In this document: positions 8,153 through 16,157 of the stretch, in pieces
Layout: each line of letters opens with the position of its first letter
Numbering within the stretch: position 1 is the stretch's first letter
Assembly (NCBI GenBank): GCA_000585015.1
Contig: JFAX01000018.1
Coordinates: 44,024-77,693, forward strand
Length of the DNA: 33,670 nucleotides
From: Candidatus Accumulibacter adjunctus
GTDB lineage: Bacteria; Pseudomonadota; Gammaproteobacteria; Burkholderiales; Rhodocyclaceae
Direction: 5' to 3'
Made by a program: the position numbers and the translations under genes
The notes under the pieces: model-generated
Database searches by the model: none
What the model was told of the DNA's origin: nothing
What the model saw: the letters and a program-made list of their open reading frames with translations, nothing else

Positions 8153-11100
8153 ATGGAGGCGACCGAAATCCGAACGCTGCGCGAAAGGCTTGGGCTGACC
8201 CAGGCGGCAATGGCCGCGCAGCTCGGGGTCAACTTCGTGACCCTTTCGCGCTGGGAACTGGGACGCAGCCGACCGTCCGCGCTTGCGCTGGGTAGGCTGC
8301 GCGAGTTGGATCGGGCGGAGTCAACATCGCGGTCTGCGCCGGTTGCTTCCGTTGCCGTCGAGGCTGAAGAGCGGGCAGGCCAGAAGCTGGACTTCCTCGG
8401 CGACCCGAATCAGCTGCGGACGCTCGTCGAGGGCGAGCGGCTCAGCTACGGCCACCTGTTCAACCCGGCCTTCGCCACCGAGATCAGCCAGGTTGATCCG
8501 CTGCCGCATCAGCGGATCGCGGTGTACGAACGGATGCTGCCTCAGCCGCGTCTGCGCTTCGGCCTGTTTGATGATGCCGGCGCCGGCAAGACCATCATGA
8601 CCGGGCTCTACATCCGCGAGAGCCTGTCACGGCGTAGGCTACGCCGCGTCCTGGTTGTCGTCCCCGCCGGGCTGGTGGGCAACTGGTACCGCGAGATGCG
8701 GACGCTGTTCCAACTGTCCTTCCGCATCGTCACGGGCAGCGACGCGCGGCGGGGCAACCCCTTCACCGGCGCGGACAGCGACCTCGTGATCGTCAGCGTC
8801 GATAGTCTCCGGGGCCAGGCCTTGTTCGGATGCCTGAGCGGCGCCACCGTCTCCCCGTATGAACTCGTCGTGTTCGACGAGGCGCACAAGCTGAGCGCCA
8901 ACCGCGATCCCGACGGCACCTTCAGGCCCACCGACCGCCATCGCCTTGCCGAGGCGCTCGCCGGGGTGCGCGATGTTCCGGACGAGTGGCGTCTCGGGTG
9001 GAGCGCTCACCACCTGCTGCTCCTGACCGCGACGCCCCACATGGGCAAGCCGTTCCCGTACTACTGCCTGTGGAGACTGCTCGAGCCGGAGATCTTCTCG
9101 ACCGAGACGGCCTTCGCTTCGTTCGCCGCAGACGACCGCAAGAAGTATTTCGCCCGGCGGGTCAAGGAAGAGATGGTCGACCTGCGCGGCGCGCCGCTGT
9201 ACCCGCTGCGCGTTTGCGACACGCACAGCTACGAGCTGAGCCAGGGGCCGCTCAGCGAACAGGAGCTGTACGACAGGACCACCGCCTACATCCGCCACTT
9301 CTACAACCAGGCACGGCTGCTCAACCGTTCTGCGGCGCGCTTCGCGATGACCATCTTCCAGCGTCGCCTTGCCAGCAGCACCTGGGCGCTGCTGCGCTCG
9401 CTGCGAAACCGCCTGGATAAGCTCGAAACGCTCATCGACGACATCCAGTCCGGCCGGATTCCGGAGGAACAGCTGCGCGAGCAGCAGCGGCGGCTCGATC
9501 GCCAAGTCCGCGACACGCTGATTGATGCGACCGCCGACGAGGAGGGTGCCGAGGGCGGCATCGAAGAGCACGAGAAGGACGAGGCGCAGGCACTTGCCGC
9601 CTTCGTCGCTACCAATCTGGCCGAGCTGGTCGCTGAGCGCGAGAAGCTCAGGGAACTTGTCGGTCTCGCGGAGGCCGTCTACGCGCGTGGCCTGGAAAGC
9701 AAGTTCGAGAAGTTGCGCGAGTTCCTGCGCAGCCCGGAGTTCGAGCACGAGAAGGTGATCATCTACACCGAGCACCGCGACACGCTGGACTTTCTGCTGC
9801 GCCGGCTCGAAGCGATGGGCCATGCCGGGCAGGTGGCCTGCATCCACGGTGGGCTGGACTTCGCGGCACGCGACACTCAGGTGGACCTGTTCCGCCGCCC
9901 GCACGGTGCCAAGTCCGGGCCCGATGGGTCAGGCGCACGGTTTTTCGTCGGCACCGACGCCGCGGCCGAGGGCATCAACCTCCAGTTCTGCTGGGTGCTC
10001 GTCAACTACGACGTGCCATGGAACCCGGCGCGTCTCGAGCAACGCATGGGCCGGATCCACCGCTACGGCCAGAAGAAGGATCGGGTCGCGATCCTCAATC
10101 TCGTTGCCGGCAAGACCCGTGAGGGTCGCGTGGTGCAAACCCTGCTCAACAAGATGGAGGCGATCCGCAAGGAACTGGGATCGGACAAGGTCTTCGACGT
10201 CATCGGGCGCATCTTCGAGGGACTGTCGCTCAACGACTACATCCAGCGCGCAATCGTCTCCGAGGACGCGGCCGAGCGCGAAGCGCTCGATCTGGCCGGG
10301 CACCTGACGGTGGAGCAGATCCGGGCGATCGCGGCGCGCGAAGAGGCGATCTTCGGCCGTGGTGGCGAGGTGGTGACAGACCTGCCCAAGCTGCAGGAGG
10401 CGATGCACATCGAGGAAATGCGCCGCCTGCTGCCCGGCTATGTTCGCCGCTACCTGGAACACGCCGCACCGACCATCGACGTCGATCTCGTCGGCGACCT
10501 CGACAGCGCCTTCTTCCTGCGTGCTCGAAAGAAGGGCGCGCTGGACAGCGTCATTCCCCTGCTGGAAAGCTACCGCGAGTCAGCCCGAGCGCGGCTCACC
10601 GTGTATCGCCCAGCCGATAGCCGCGATGCGGTGTTTCTGCATCCGGGTGAACCGGTCTTTGAGCGTCTGTCCGCCCTCGCCGTGGAACGTTGCCGCCTTG
10701 CCGGCCGGCGAGGGGCAGTCTTCGTCGATGTCTCCGCGTCGGCGCCATATCTGCTTCACGTCATGCGCGCAAGCGTCGTGCGGCGCTTGGACGAAGCGTA
10801 TCCGGCCATGCACCAGGACGAGGTGCTCGAGCAGTGCCTGGTCGCGGTAAAGCAGTTTGGGGACAACCGCATCGAGGAGACCTCCGTCGAGCAGATCCTG
10901 CTCCTGCGGCCGGCGTCGAAAGTGGACGCGGCCAGCGTCGGCTTCGTTGCCCAAGGCAACACCTACCGCCTCGCTGCGGAGGAGTTCGTCGCGGGCACCT
11001 TGCTTCAACGAATGAGCGATGTTCGTCGACTGCAAGCGATCGATCGGCTGCGCGACACGGAGGACCACCTGCGCCGCGCCTACGACTATCAGGAATCCGA

Positions 11101-11728
11101 GCTGGCGTCGGCGCGCAAGCGTTGCACCGAACGCGCCCGCGAAGGCGACAAACGCGCCCTCGCCGAGCTCGAGCGCATCAAGCAGCAGCAGCGCGGGCTG
11201 TCCGAGCGCCGCGACGTCGCGATGGCGCAGGCGCGGCGCGAAGCCGAGCTGATCCAGCCGGGCCAGGTCGAACGGATTGCCAGCGCCCTCGTGCAGCCAT
11301 CGACCAACCCGGAGGACGTCAAGGCCCGCGACATCGAGGTCGAGCGCATCGCCATGGAAATCACCATGGCGTATGAGACTGCGGCCGGCGGCGCGGCGCG
11401 TGATGTCTCCACACCTGACAAGGCCAGGCTCGCCGGACTGACCGACCATCCGGGATTCGACATCTTCTCGAAACGCCACGACCACGAGCGCGCGATCGAA
11501 GTGAAGGGCAGGGTCGAGACCGGCGACATCGAGTTGACCGAGAACGAATGGGCGAAGGCGATCAACCTGCGGAGCCGCTACTGGCTCTACGCCGTCTTCG
11601 ACTGCGGCAGCGGGTCGCCGCGGCTCGTCCGGGTGCAGGATCCCTTCGGGAAGCTGGTCGCCCGCTCGCAGGCCGGCTTCGTCGTGTCGGCCAAGGCCAT
11701 CCTGGACGCCGCCGAGGTCCGGTGGTGA
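8153..11728 (+). CDS. HTH-SNF2 helicase-DUF3883 protein (putative defence helicase)
   Basis: The 1191-residue protein combines three modules. Residues 1-50 form an XRE-like helix-turn-helix (LGLTQAAMAAQLGVNFVTLS). Residues about 110-720 form an SNF2-family ATPase: Walker A GAGKT (143-147), DEAH (242-245), motif V TDAAAEGINLQ and motif VI QRMGRIHRYGQ (630-640). Residues about 1090-1175 match the DUF3883 nuclease-like fold (HERAIEVKGR, then ELTENEWAKA). Related large SNF2 helicases work in DISARM (DrmD) and BREX. The likely role is ATP-driven movement on DNA to find or process invading DNA. The ATG at 8153 was chosen because it begins the HTH domain and has a GAGGA upstream. It is the first gene of the cassette. 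A fused HTH is unusual for this helicase class as far as I know. Confidence 0.88.
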   Translation: MEATEIRTLRERLGLTQAAMAAQLGVNFVTLSRWELGRSRPSALALGRLRELDRAESTSRSAPVASVAVEAEERAGQKLDFLGDPNQLRTLVEGERLSYGHLFNPAFATEISQVDPLPHQRIAVYERMLPQPRLRFGLFDDAGAGKTIMTGLYIRESLSRRRLRRVLVVVPAGLVGNWYREMRTLFQLSFRIVTGSDARRGNPFTGADSDLVIVSVDSLRGQALFGCLSGATVSPYELVVFDEAHKLSANRDPDGTFRPTDRHRLAEALAGVRDVPDEWRLGWSAHHLLLLTATPHMGKPFPYYCLWRLLEPEIFSTETAFASFAADDRKKYFARRVKEEMVDLRGAPLYPLRVCDTHSYELSQGPLSEQELYDRTTAYIRHFYNQARLLNRSAARFAMTIFQRRLASSTWALLRSLRNRLDKLETLIDDIQSGRIPEEQLREQQRRLDRQVRDTLIDATADEEGAEGGIEEHEKDEAQALAAFVATNLAELVAEREKLRELVGLAEAVYARGLESKFEKLREFLRSPEFEHEKVIIYTEHRDTLDFLLRRLEAMGHAGQVACIHGGLDFAARDTQVDLFRRPHGAKSGPDGSGARFFVGTDAAAEGINLQFCWVLVNYDVPWNPARLEQRMGRIHRYGQKKDRVAILNLVAGKTREGRVVQTLLNKMEAIRKELGSDKVFDVIGRIFEGLSLNDYIQRAIVSEDAAEREALDLAGHLTVEQIRAIAAREEAIFGRGGEVVTDLPKLQEAMHIEEMRRLLPGYVRRYLEHAAPTIDVDLVGDLDSAFFLRARKKGALDSVIPLLESYRESARARLTVYRPADSRDAVFLHPGEPVFERLSALAVERCRLAGRRGAVFVDVSASAPYLLHVMRASVVRRLDEAYPAMHQDEVLEQCLVAVKQFGDNRIEETSVEQILLLRPASKVDAASVGFVAQGNTYRLAAEEFVAGTLLQRMSDVRRLQAIDRLRDTEDHLRRAYDYQESELASARKRCTERAREGDKRALAELERIKQQQRGLSERRDVAMAQARREAELIQPGQVERIASALVQPSTNPEDVKARDIEVERIAMEITMAYETAAGGAARDVSTPDKARLAGLTDHPGFDIFSKRHDHERAIEVKGRVETGDIELTENEWAKAINLRSRYWLYAVFDCGSGSPRLVRVQDPFGKLVARSQAGFVVSAKAILDAAEVRW

Positions 11729-11752
11729 CGGCCTCGCGCAGGCACGAAAAGA

Positions 11753-11798
11753 GACGCCTCCACGAGGGAGGCGTCGGGCCGGAGATGCGATCTCCGGC
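11753..11798 (+). terminator. Two tandem hairpins between helicase and NYN gene
   Basis: A perfect 9-bp stem with an ACGAG loop (11753-11775) is followed three bases later by a perfect 9-bp stem with a GCG loop (11778-11798). Neither is followed by a T-run. They could terminate part of the helicase transcript, stabilise its 3' end, or attenuate expression of the downstream genes. Confidence 0.4.
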
Positions 11799-11816
11799 GG
11801 GGTTGATGCGTGGCAT

Positions 11817-11832
11817 TATCGCGAGTGCGATA
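11817..11832. promoter_or_regulatory. 6-4-6 inverted repeat before the NYN gene
   Basis: TATCGC and GCGATA flank GAGT, 44 bases before the NYN start codon. The spacing of four and the outer TAT/ATA resemble the palindrome at 8048-8065. It could be a second operator of the same regulator or a third small hairpin. No convincing -35/-10 pair is next to it. Confidence 0.35.
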
Positions 11833-11876
11833 GGTGGCGTCAAGCCGCTGTTGCGGCCTTGGTGGAGTACTTCACG

Positions 11877-12497
11877 ATGACTCGGGTCATCTCGTATATC
11901 GACGGATTCAACCTCTACTTCGGCCTGCGCTCGAAGGGATGGCGCAAGTACTACTGGCTCGACCTCGTTGCTCTGTCCACGAGCCTGCTCAAACCTGGCC
12001 AAGAACTTCAGGCCGTCCACTACTTCACGACCCGCATCCGCAACAACCGGCACAACAGCCAGGATATCCAACGGCAGAACATGTATCTCGAAGCGCTGGG
12101 CATGCGGCCGGCGTTGTCACTGCACTTTGGCCACTACCTCGAGAAGCCGAAGCAGTGCCGAAAGTGCGGCGCGACCTGGATGGACTTCGAGGAGAAGATG
12201 ACCGACGTCAACATCGCCGTTCAGCTGCTTGCGGACGCCTTTGATGATCGATTCGACACGGCGCTGCTCGTCTCCGCGGACAGCGTTCTCACGTCGCCGG
12301 TACGTCAGGTGCGGAACCGTTTTCCGCTGAAACGAATCGTCGTTGCGCAGCCGCCGGGACGACACTCCAGCGAGCTGACGAAGGCAGCGACGGGATTCGT
12401 CACGGTGGGCGAGGACAAGCTGCGGCAGTCGCAGCTGCCGCCATTGGTCGCGCGTTCAGACGGGTTCGTTCTGCAGCGCCCGACCTACTGGACATGA
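11877..12497 (+). CDS. NYN (LabA-like PIN) domain protein, putative nuclease
   Basis: The 206-residue protein matches the NYN branch of the PIN-like nucleases: YIDGFNLYFGL near the N-terminus (Asp9), EEKMTDVNIAVQLLADA in the middle (Asp110) and LLVSADSVLTSP (Asp135). A CxxC pair (Cys94, Cys97) precedes the central helix, as in many relatives. In the usual SADSD or SGDSD motif the last aspartate is an acidic site; here it is Val137, so metal binding may be altered. The predicted role is RNA or DNA cleavage within the defence cassette. The ATG at 11877 has GGTGGAG upstream. The stop overlaps the next start as ATGA, showing translational coupling. Confidence 0.85.
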   Translation: MTRVISYIDGFNLYFGLRSKGWRKYYWLDLVALSTSLLKPGQELQAVHYFTTRIRNNRHNSQDIQRQNMYLEALGMRPALSLHFGHYLEKPKQCRKCGATWMDFEEKMTDVNIAVQLLADAFDDRFDTALLVSADSVLTSPVRQVRNRFPLKRIVVAQPPGRHSSELTKAATGFVTVGEDKLRQSQLPPLVARSDGFVLQRPTYWT

Positions 12498-12901
12498 GTC
12501 TTCTGCGCATGGGAACAGCGATGACTCGTGCTCGACCCGCTGCAATGGCGGAACGGCTGAAGCTCGGGGAGGTGGACCCTTGCGCGACGACAGACGCGCA
12601 GTGCGACGCCATCACGCAGCAGATCGACGCCGCGGTCGAGGCAGCCGGTCGCGGGTCGCGGATGCAGACCGTCAACGGCAACTGCGGCCCAAATCGCGGC
12701 ATCGCCTCAGACCTTCTGATTGTTCTGGCGGTCGCGCCAGCAGTACCTCCGCTCAACGGCCCTGTTCCGTGCAGCGTGCTGGTTGCGATCGGACTGGCCG
12801 CGTCGCGCATGCATCGGGTTGGAACGTACTGCGGACGCGAGCTGTTTGTGCAGTTCCTGCAGCTGCCGGCCAGCGAACGACCTCCGGAGAACAAAACATG
12901 A
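12494..12901 (+). CDS. Unrecognised 135-residue protein coupled to both neighbours
   Basis: I recognise no family. The gene exactly fills the 400-bp space between the NYN and methyltransferase genes. Its ATG overlaps the NYN stop (ATGA at 12494-12497), and its own TGA overlaps the methyltransferase ATG (ATGA at 12898-12901). This double overlap is strong evidence for a translated, coupled gene. The product has five cysteines (30, 37, 64, 93, 113), a hydrophobic stretch DLLIVLAVAPAV (73-84) and another SVLVAIGLAAS (94-104), and a charged Pro-containing tail. There is no signal peptide. It may be a small subunit, a specificity or inhibitor protein of the methyltransferase, or a degenerate remnant kept for coupling. 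Function is unknown. Confidence 0.65.
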   Translation: MSLLRMGTAMTRARPAAMAERLKLGEVDPCATTDAQCDAITQQIDAAVEAAGRGSRMQTVNGNCGPNRGIASDLLIVLAVAPAVPPLNGPVPCSVLVAIGLAASRMHRVGTYCGRELFVQFLQLPASERPPENKT

Positions 12902-15900
12902 GTGGTCCGAACGGCAAGCGCCTGATCGAAGTCGCATTCCCGCTGAAACAGGCGTCGATCGATTCCGTCCATGAGAAGAACGTCCGGCACGGGCACATCT
13001 CGACGCTGCACATCTGGCCTGCGCGGCGACCGCTGGCGGCATCGCGGGCGGCGCTGATCGCCACCCTGCTGCCCGATCCCGGCGACAAGGAGATGCGCGA
13101 CGAGATCCTGAAGCGGCTCGGCGGCACGGTCGTCACGGCGGTCAAGCGCAAGAAGCTGCCTTCCGGCAAGGTCGAGGACGTGGTCTCGGAGGAAACGCAG
13201 GGCGGCATCCTGCACTGGGGTCGCGAGTCCGGGCCCGACCTGGACTGGTTTCGCGCCGAGATCCGCAAGGCTTACGGCGGGCGGGCGCCGAAGGTGCTCG
13301 ACCCCTTCGCCGGTGGCGGCGCGATCCCGCTGGAGGCGATGCGCCTCGGCTGCGAGGTGACCGCGGTGGACCTCAACCCGGTGGCGTGGTTCATCCTGAA
13401 GTGCACGCTCGAGTATCCACAGAAGCTCGCCGGGCAGAAGCGGCGCCTGCCCGATTTCGCGCTCGCCGATCGCGAGTTCATGACCGCCTACCTGAAGGCG
13501 CTCGGGTTGAAGCCCGCGGCCATCCGGACGCAGCTCGACCTGCTGACGGGCCAGACGCCCAGCGCTGCGCAGCGAGAGATGTTCGAGCATCTTCAGCTCG
13601 ATCCCGCGCTGCTGCAGGCCGATCTCGCCTGGCATGTGCGCGCCTGGGGCCGCTGGGTGCTGCGCGAGGCGCGCCGCGAACTCGCACGCTTCTACCCGAC
13701 GTATGCCGAGTTCTGCTCGCTCGCTCCCTACCGGCGCGTGCCGCTCGCGCGGGAGGAGCAGCTCAGGCTGGTGCCGACCAACGCGGCCGGTGAGCCGCAG
13801 ATCGAGCTGCTGAATGCCGGCTTCGACAGGAAGACCTATCTCGACAACGACGAGAACCCGCGCTGGCTGGCCAAGCCGACGGTCGCCTACCTGTGGGCGC
13901 GCACCGTCAAGTGCAAGGCCTGCCGCGCCACCGTGCCGCTGTTGAAGACCCGCTGGCTGGCGAAAAAGGACAACAAGCGGGTCGTACTGGCGATGGAGCC
14001 GAACGCCGACGGCACAGGGGTGGTGTTCGGCATCGATTGGGAGGCGAAGGTCCAGGGCGGCAACGCCGCCCAGCGGCGGGAGTACGACAAGCGGCTTGGC
14101 GCAGGCACGATGAGTCGTTCCGGGGCCTCTTGTCCCTGCTGCGGAACCATCATGACGCAGGAAGACCTGCGGCTCGAAGGCCGTACTGGTCGCTTGGGCG
14201 CCGTCATGACTGCAGTGGTAGTCGACGGTGTCGAAGGCAAGGAATATCGGCTGCCGACCGAGCATGAAAGTGCGGTGGCACATGCCGCCGAAGCGGACCT
14301 GGAGCGGGCGTTCGAAAGTGTGCCACTCGGGCTGCCAAGAGAAGCGATACCCCTTGGCGCAAGCCGCGAGGGAGGCGGCTCGGCCTTCACAGTGCCTCTC
14401 TATGGCATCGACGAGTGGCAAAAGCTCTTCACGGCGCGGCAGCTCGTGGCACTGAGTTGTTTTCTCAAAGCTATCAGGGCAGTGCCGGCGCGATTTACTT
14501 CCGAGGAAGCCACATGGCGTGAGGCTTTGGCGGCATATCTCGCCACCGTGCTCGACAAGTCCGCGGACTACGGATCAGCTATCTGCACTTGGCATAACTC
14601 TGGGGAGAAGATGCGCAACACCTTTCCCAGATTTGCGTTGCCGATGGCTTGGGACATCGCAGAGCTGCCCCTGCCAAATTCCGTAGGCGGCGCTTGGGAG
14701 GCGCAACTGGACTGGGCTGCACGTTACGTCGAGCACGCAACTGGCGCAGTCGACGGCGGTAGGGCCCATGCTATGCAGCGCTCGGCAACCCGGCCGCTTG
14801 ACGAGCAGGTGGATGTCGTCGTAACCGATCCGCCGTACTACGACGCCATCCCCTATTCGGACCTGATGGACTTCTTCTACGTCTGGCTGCGGCGAATATT
14901 GTTGAACCTCTCGCCCGAGTTCGATGCGGCATTCGCTGAACCGCTGGCGCCGAAGTGGAACCATCTGGCCAACGACGGTGAGCTCATCGACGACGCTTCT
15001 CGCTTTGGCGGCGACAAGGCTGCGTCGAAGAAGAACTACGAAGACGGAATGGCGCGTGCATTCCAGGCGTGTAATGCGGCACTGAAGGCCGACGGACGGC
15101 TGGTTGTCGTGTTTGCCCACAAGCATCCCGATGCCTGGGAAACGCTGGTATCCGCAATCATCCGCGCTGGATTCGTGGTGGACGCTTCTTGGCCCATACA
15201 AACCGAAATGGGCAACCGCATGCGGGCGATGTCGTCTGCTGCCTTGGCATCATCGGTCTGGTTGGTCTGCAGGAAGCGCGATCCATCGGTCCGCGCCGGC
15301 TGGGACGCGCAGGTGCTGAAGGAAATGGAGACCAGCATCGTCGCGAAGCTGCGCGACTTCTGGGATGCCGGCATCCGCGGTCCCGACTTCGTCTGGGCCG
15401 CCACGGGCCCGGCCTTGCAGGCGTACAGCCGGTATCCGGCAGTCAAGAAGGCGTCCGAGCCCGGCGCGCTGATGACGGTGACGGAGTTCCTGCGCTACGT
15501 GCGCCGCATCGTCGTCGACTTCGTCGTTGGCCGCGTTCTGACACGCGGCGAGGCGGTTGCCACCGACGGCGCCGGCCTTGACGACCTGACCGCGTATTAC
15601 CTCCTGCACCGCAACGACTTCGGCCTCAAGGATGCGCCCGCCGGCGCCTGCATCCTGTACGCGGTCTCGTGCAACCTCTCCGAGCGGCAGTTGGCCGATC
15701 AGTACGAGATGCTCAGCCGTGGCAAAGGAGCGGCCGCGGAGGAGGAAGGCGAGGATGCGGAGGCTGAGGAGGGCGCGGAAGAGGTCGAGCGGAGCGGCGG
15801 TGGTGGCACGTTCCGGCTGCGCGCATGGTCGCAGCGCAGGCATCGGATGCTGGGTCTGGACTCCGAAGGCGGTCGCGCGGCGCCGCTGATCGACCAGGTT

Positions 15901-16116
15901 CACAAACTGATGCACCTGTGGAAGGGTGGCGACGTCAACAAGGTCAACGAATACCTCGACTCGCGTGGTCTGCGACGGAGCCCCATCTTCGCGCAACTGC
16001 TGCAAGCATTGATCGAGCTCGCGCCGCACGGCGACGAGGAGCGGTCGATCCTGGAGAGCCTTTCGAATCACGTACGCAGCCTGGGCGCTGCGGCCCAGGG
16101 TGCGTTGCCGGTTTGA
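12898..16116 (+). CDS. DUF1156 / COG1743 adenine-specific DNA methyltransferase
   Basis: The 1072-residue protein begins with the DUF1156 region (KRLIEVAFPLKQ, HISTLHIWPARRPLAASRAA). The SAM-binding motif LDPFAGGGAIPLEAMRLG is at about 134-151. The catalytic motif TDPPYYDAIPYSD starts near residue 643, about 500 residues later. Between them lie two CxxC pairs (Cys339/Cys342 and Cys412/Cys415) that fit the zinc ribbon of COG1743. An acidic linker (about 945-970) precedes a C-terminal helical part. The expected activity is N6-adenine or N4-cytosine methylation of host DNA, marking self or acting within the system. It follows the small gene by an ATGA overlap and precedes the DUF499 gene by 41 bases. 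The segment from about 14130 to 15290 has visibly lower G+C than its flanks. Confidence 0.9.
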   Translation: MSGPNGKRLIEVAFPLKQASIDSVHEKNVRHGHISTLHIWPARRPLAASRAALIATLLPDPGDKEMRDEILKRLGGTVVTAVKRKKLPSGKVEDVVSEETQGGILHWGRESGPDLDWFRAEIRKAYGGRAPKVLDPFAGGGAIPLEAMRLGCEVTAVDLNPVAWFILKCTLEYPQKLAGQKRRLPDFALADREFMTAYLKALGLKPAAIRTQLDLLTGQTPSAAQREMFEHLQLDPALLQADLAWHVRAWGRWVLREARRELARFYPTYAEFCSLAPYRRVPLAREEQLRLVPTNAAGEPQIELLNAGFDRKTYLDNDENPRWLAKPTVAYLWARTVKCKACRATVPLLKTRWLAKKDNKRVVLAMEPNADGTGVVFGIDWEAKVQGGNAAQRREYDKRLGAGTMSRSGASCPCCGTIMTQEDLRLEGRTGRLGAVMTAVVVDGVEGKEYRLPTEHESAVAHAAEADLERAFESVPLGLPREAIPLGASREGGGSAFTVPLYGIDEWQKLFTARQLVALSCFLKAIRAVPARFTSEEATWREALAAYLATVLDKSADYGSAICTWHNSGEKMRNTFPRFALPMAWDIAELPLPNSVGGAWEAQLDWAARYVEHATGAVDGGRAHAMQRSATRPLDEQVDVVVTDPPYYDAIPYSDLMDFFYVWLRRILLNLSPEFDAAFAEPLAPKWNHLANDGELIDDASRFGGDKAASKKNYEDGMARAFQACNAALKADGRLVVVFAHKHPDAWETLVSAIIRAGFVVDASWPIQTEMGNRMRAMSSAALASSVWLVCRKRDPSVRAGWDAQVLKEMETSIVAKLRDFWDAGIRGPDFVWAATGPALQAYSRYPAVKKASEPGALMTVTEFLRYVRRIVVDFVVGRVLTRGEAVATDGAGLDDLTAYYLLHRNDFGLKDAPAGACILYAVSCNLSERQLADQYEMLSRGKGAAAEEEGEDAEAEEGAEEVERSGGGGTFRLRAWSQRRHRMLGLDSEGGRAAPLIDQVHKLMHLWKGGDVNKVNEYLDSRGLRRSPIFAQLLQALIELAPHGDEERSILESLSNHVRSLGAAAQGALPV

Positions 16117-16157
16117 GAGCGCAGCTGCTACGAGACACACAGAAGAAGGACTTGCAC

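Noticed and set aside
12400-14421. 673-codon minus-strand frame opposite the methyltransferase
   Set aside because: No motifs, and it overlaps the NYN, 135-residue and methyltransferase genes, which are supported by motifs and coupling.
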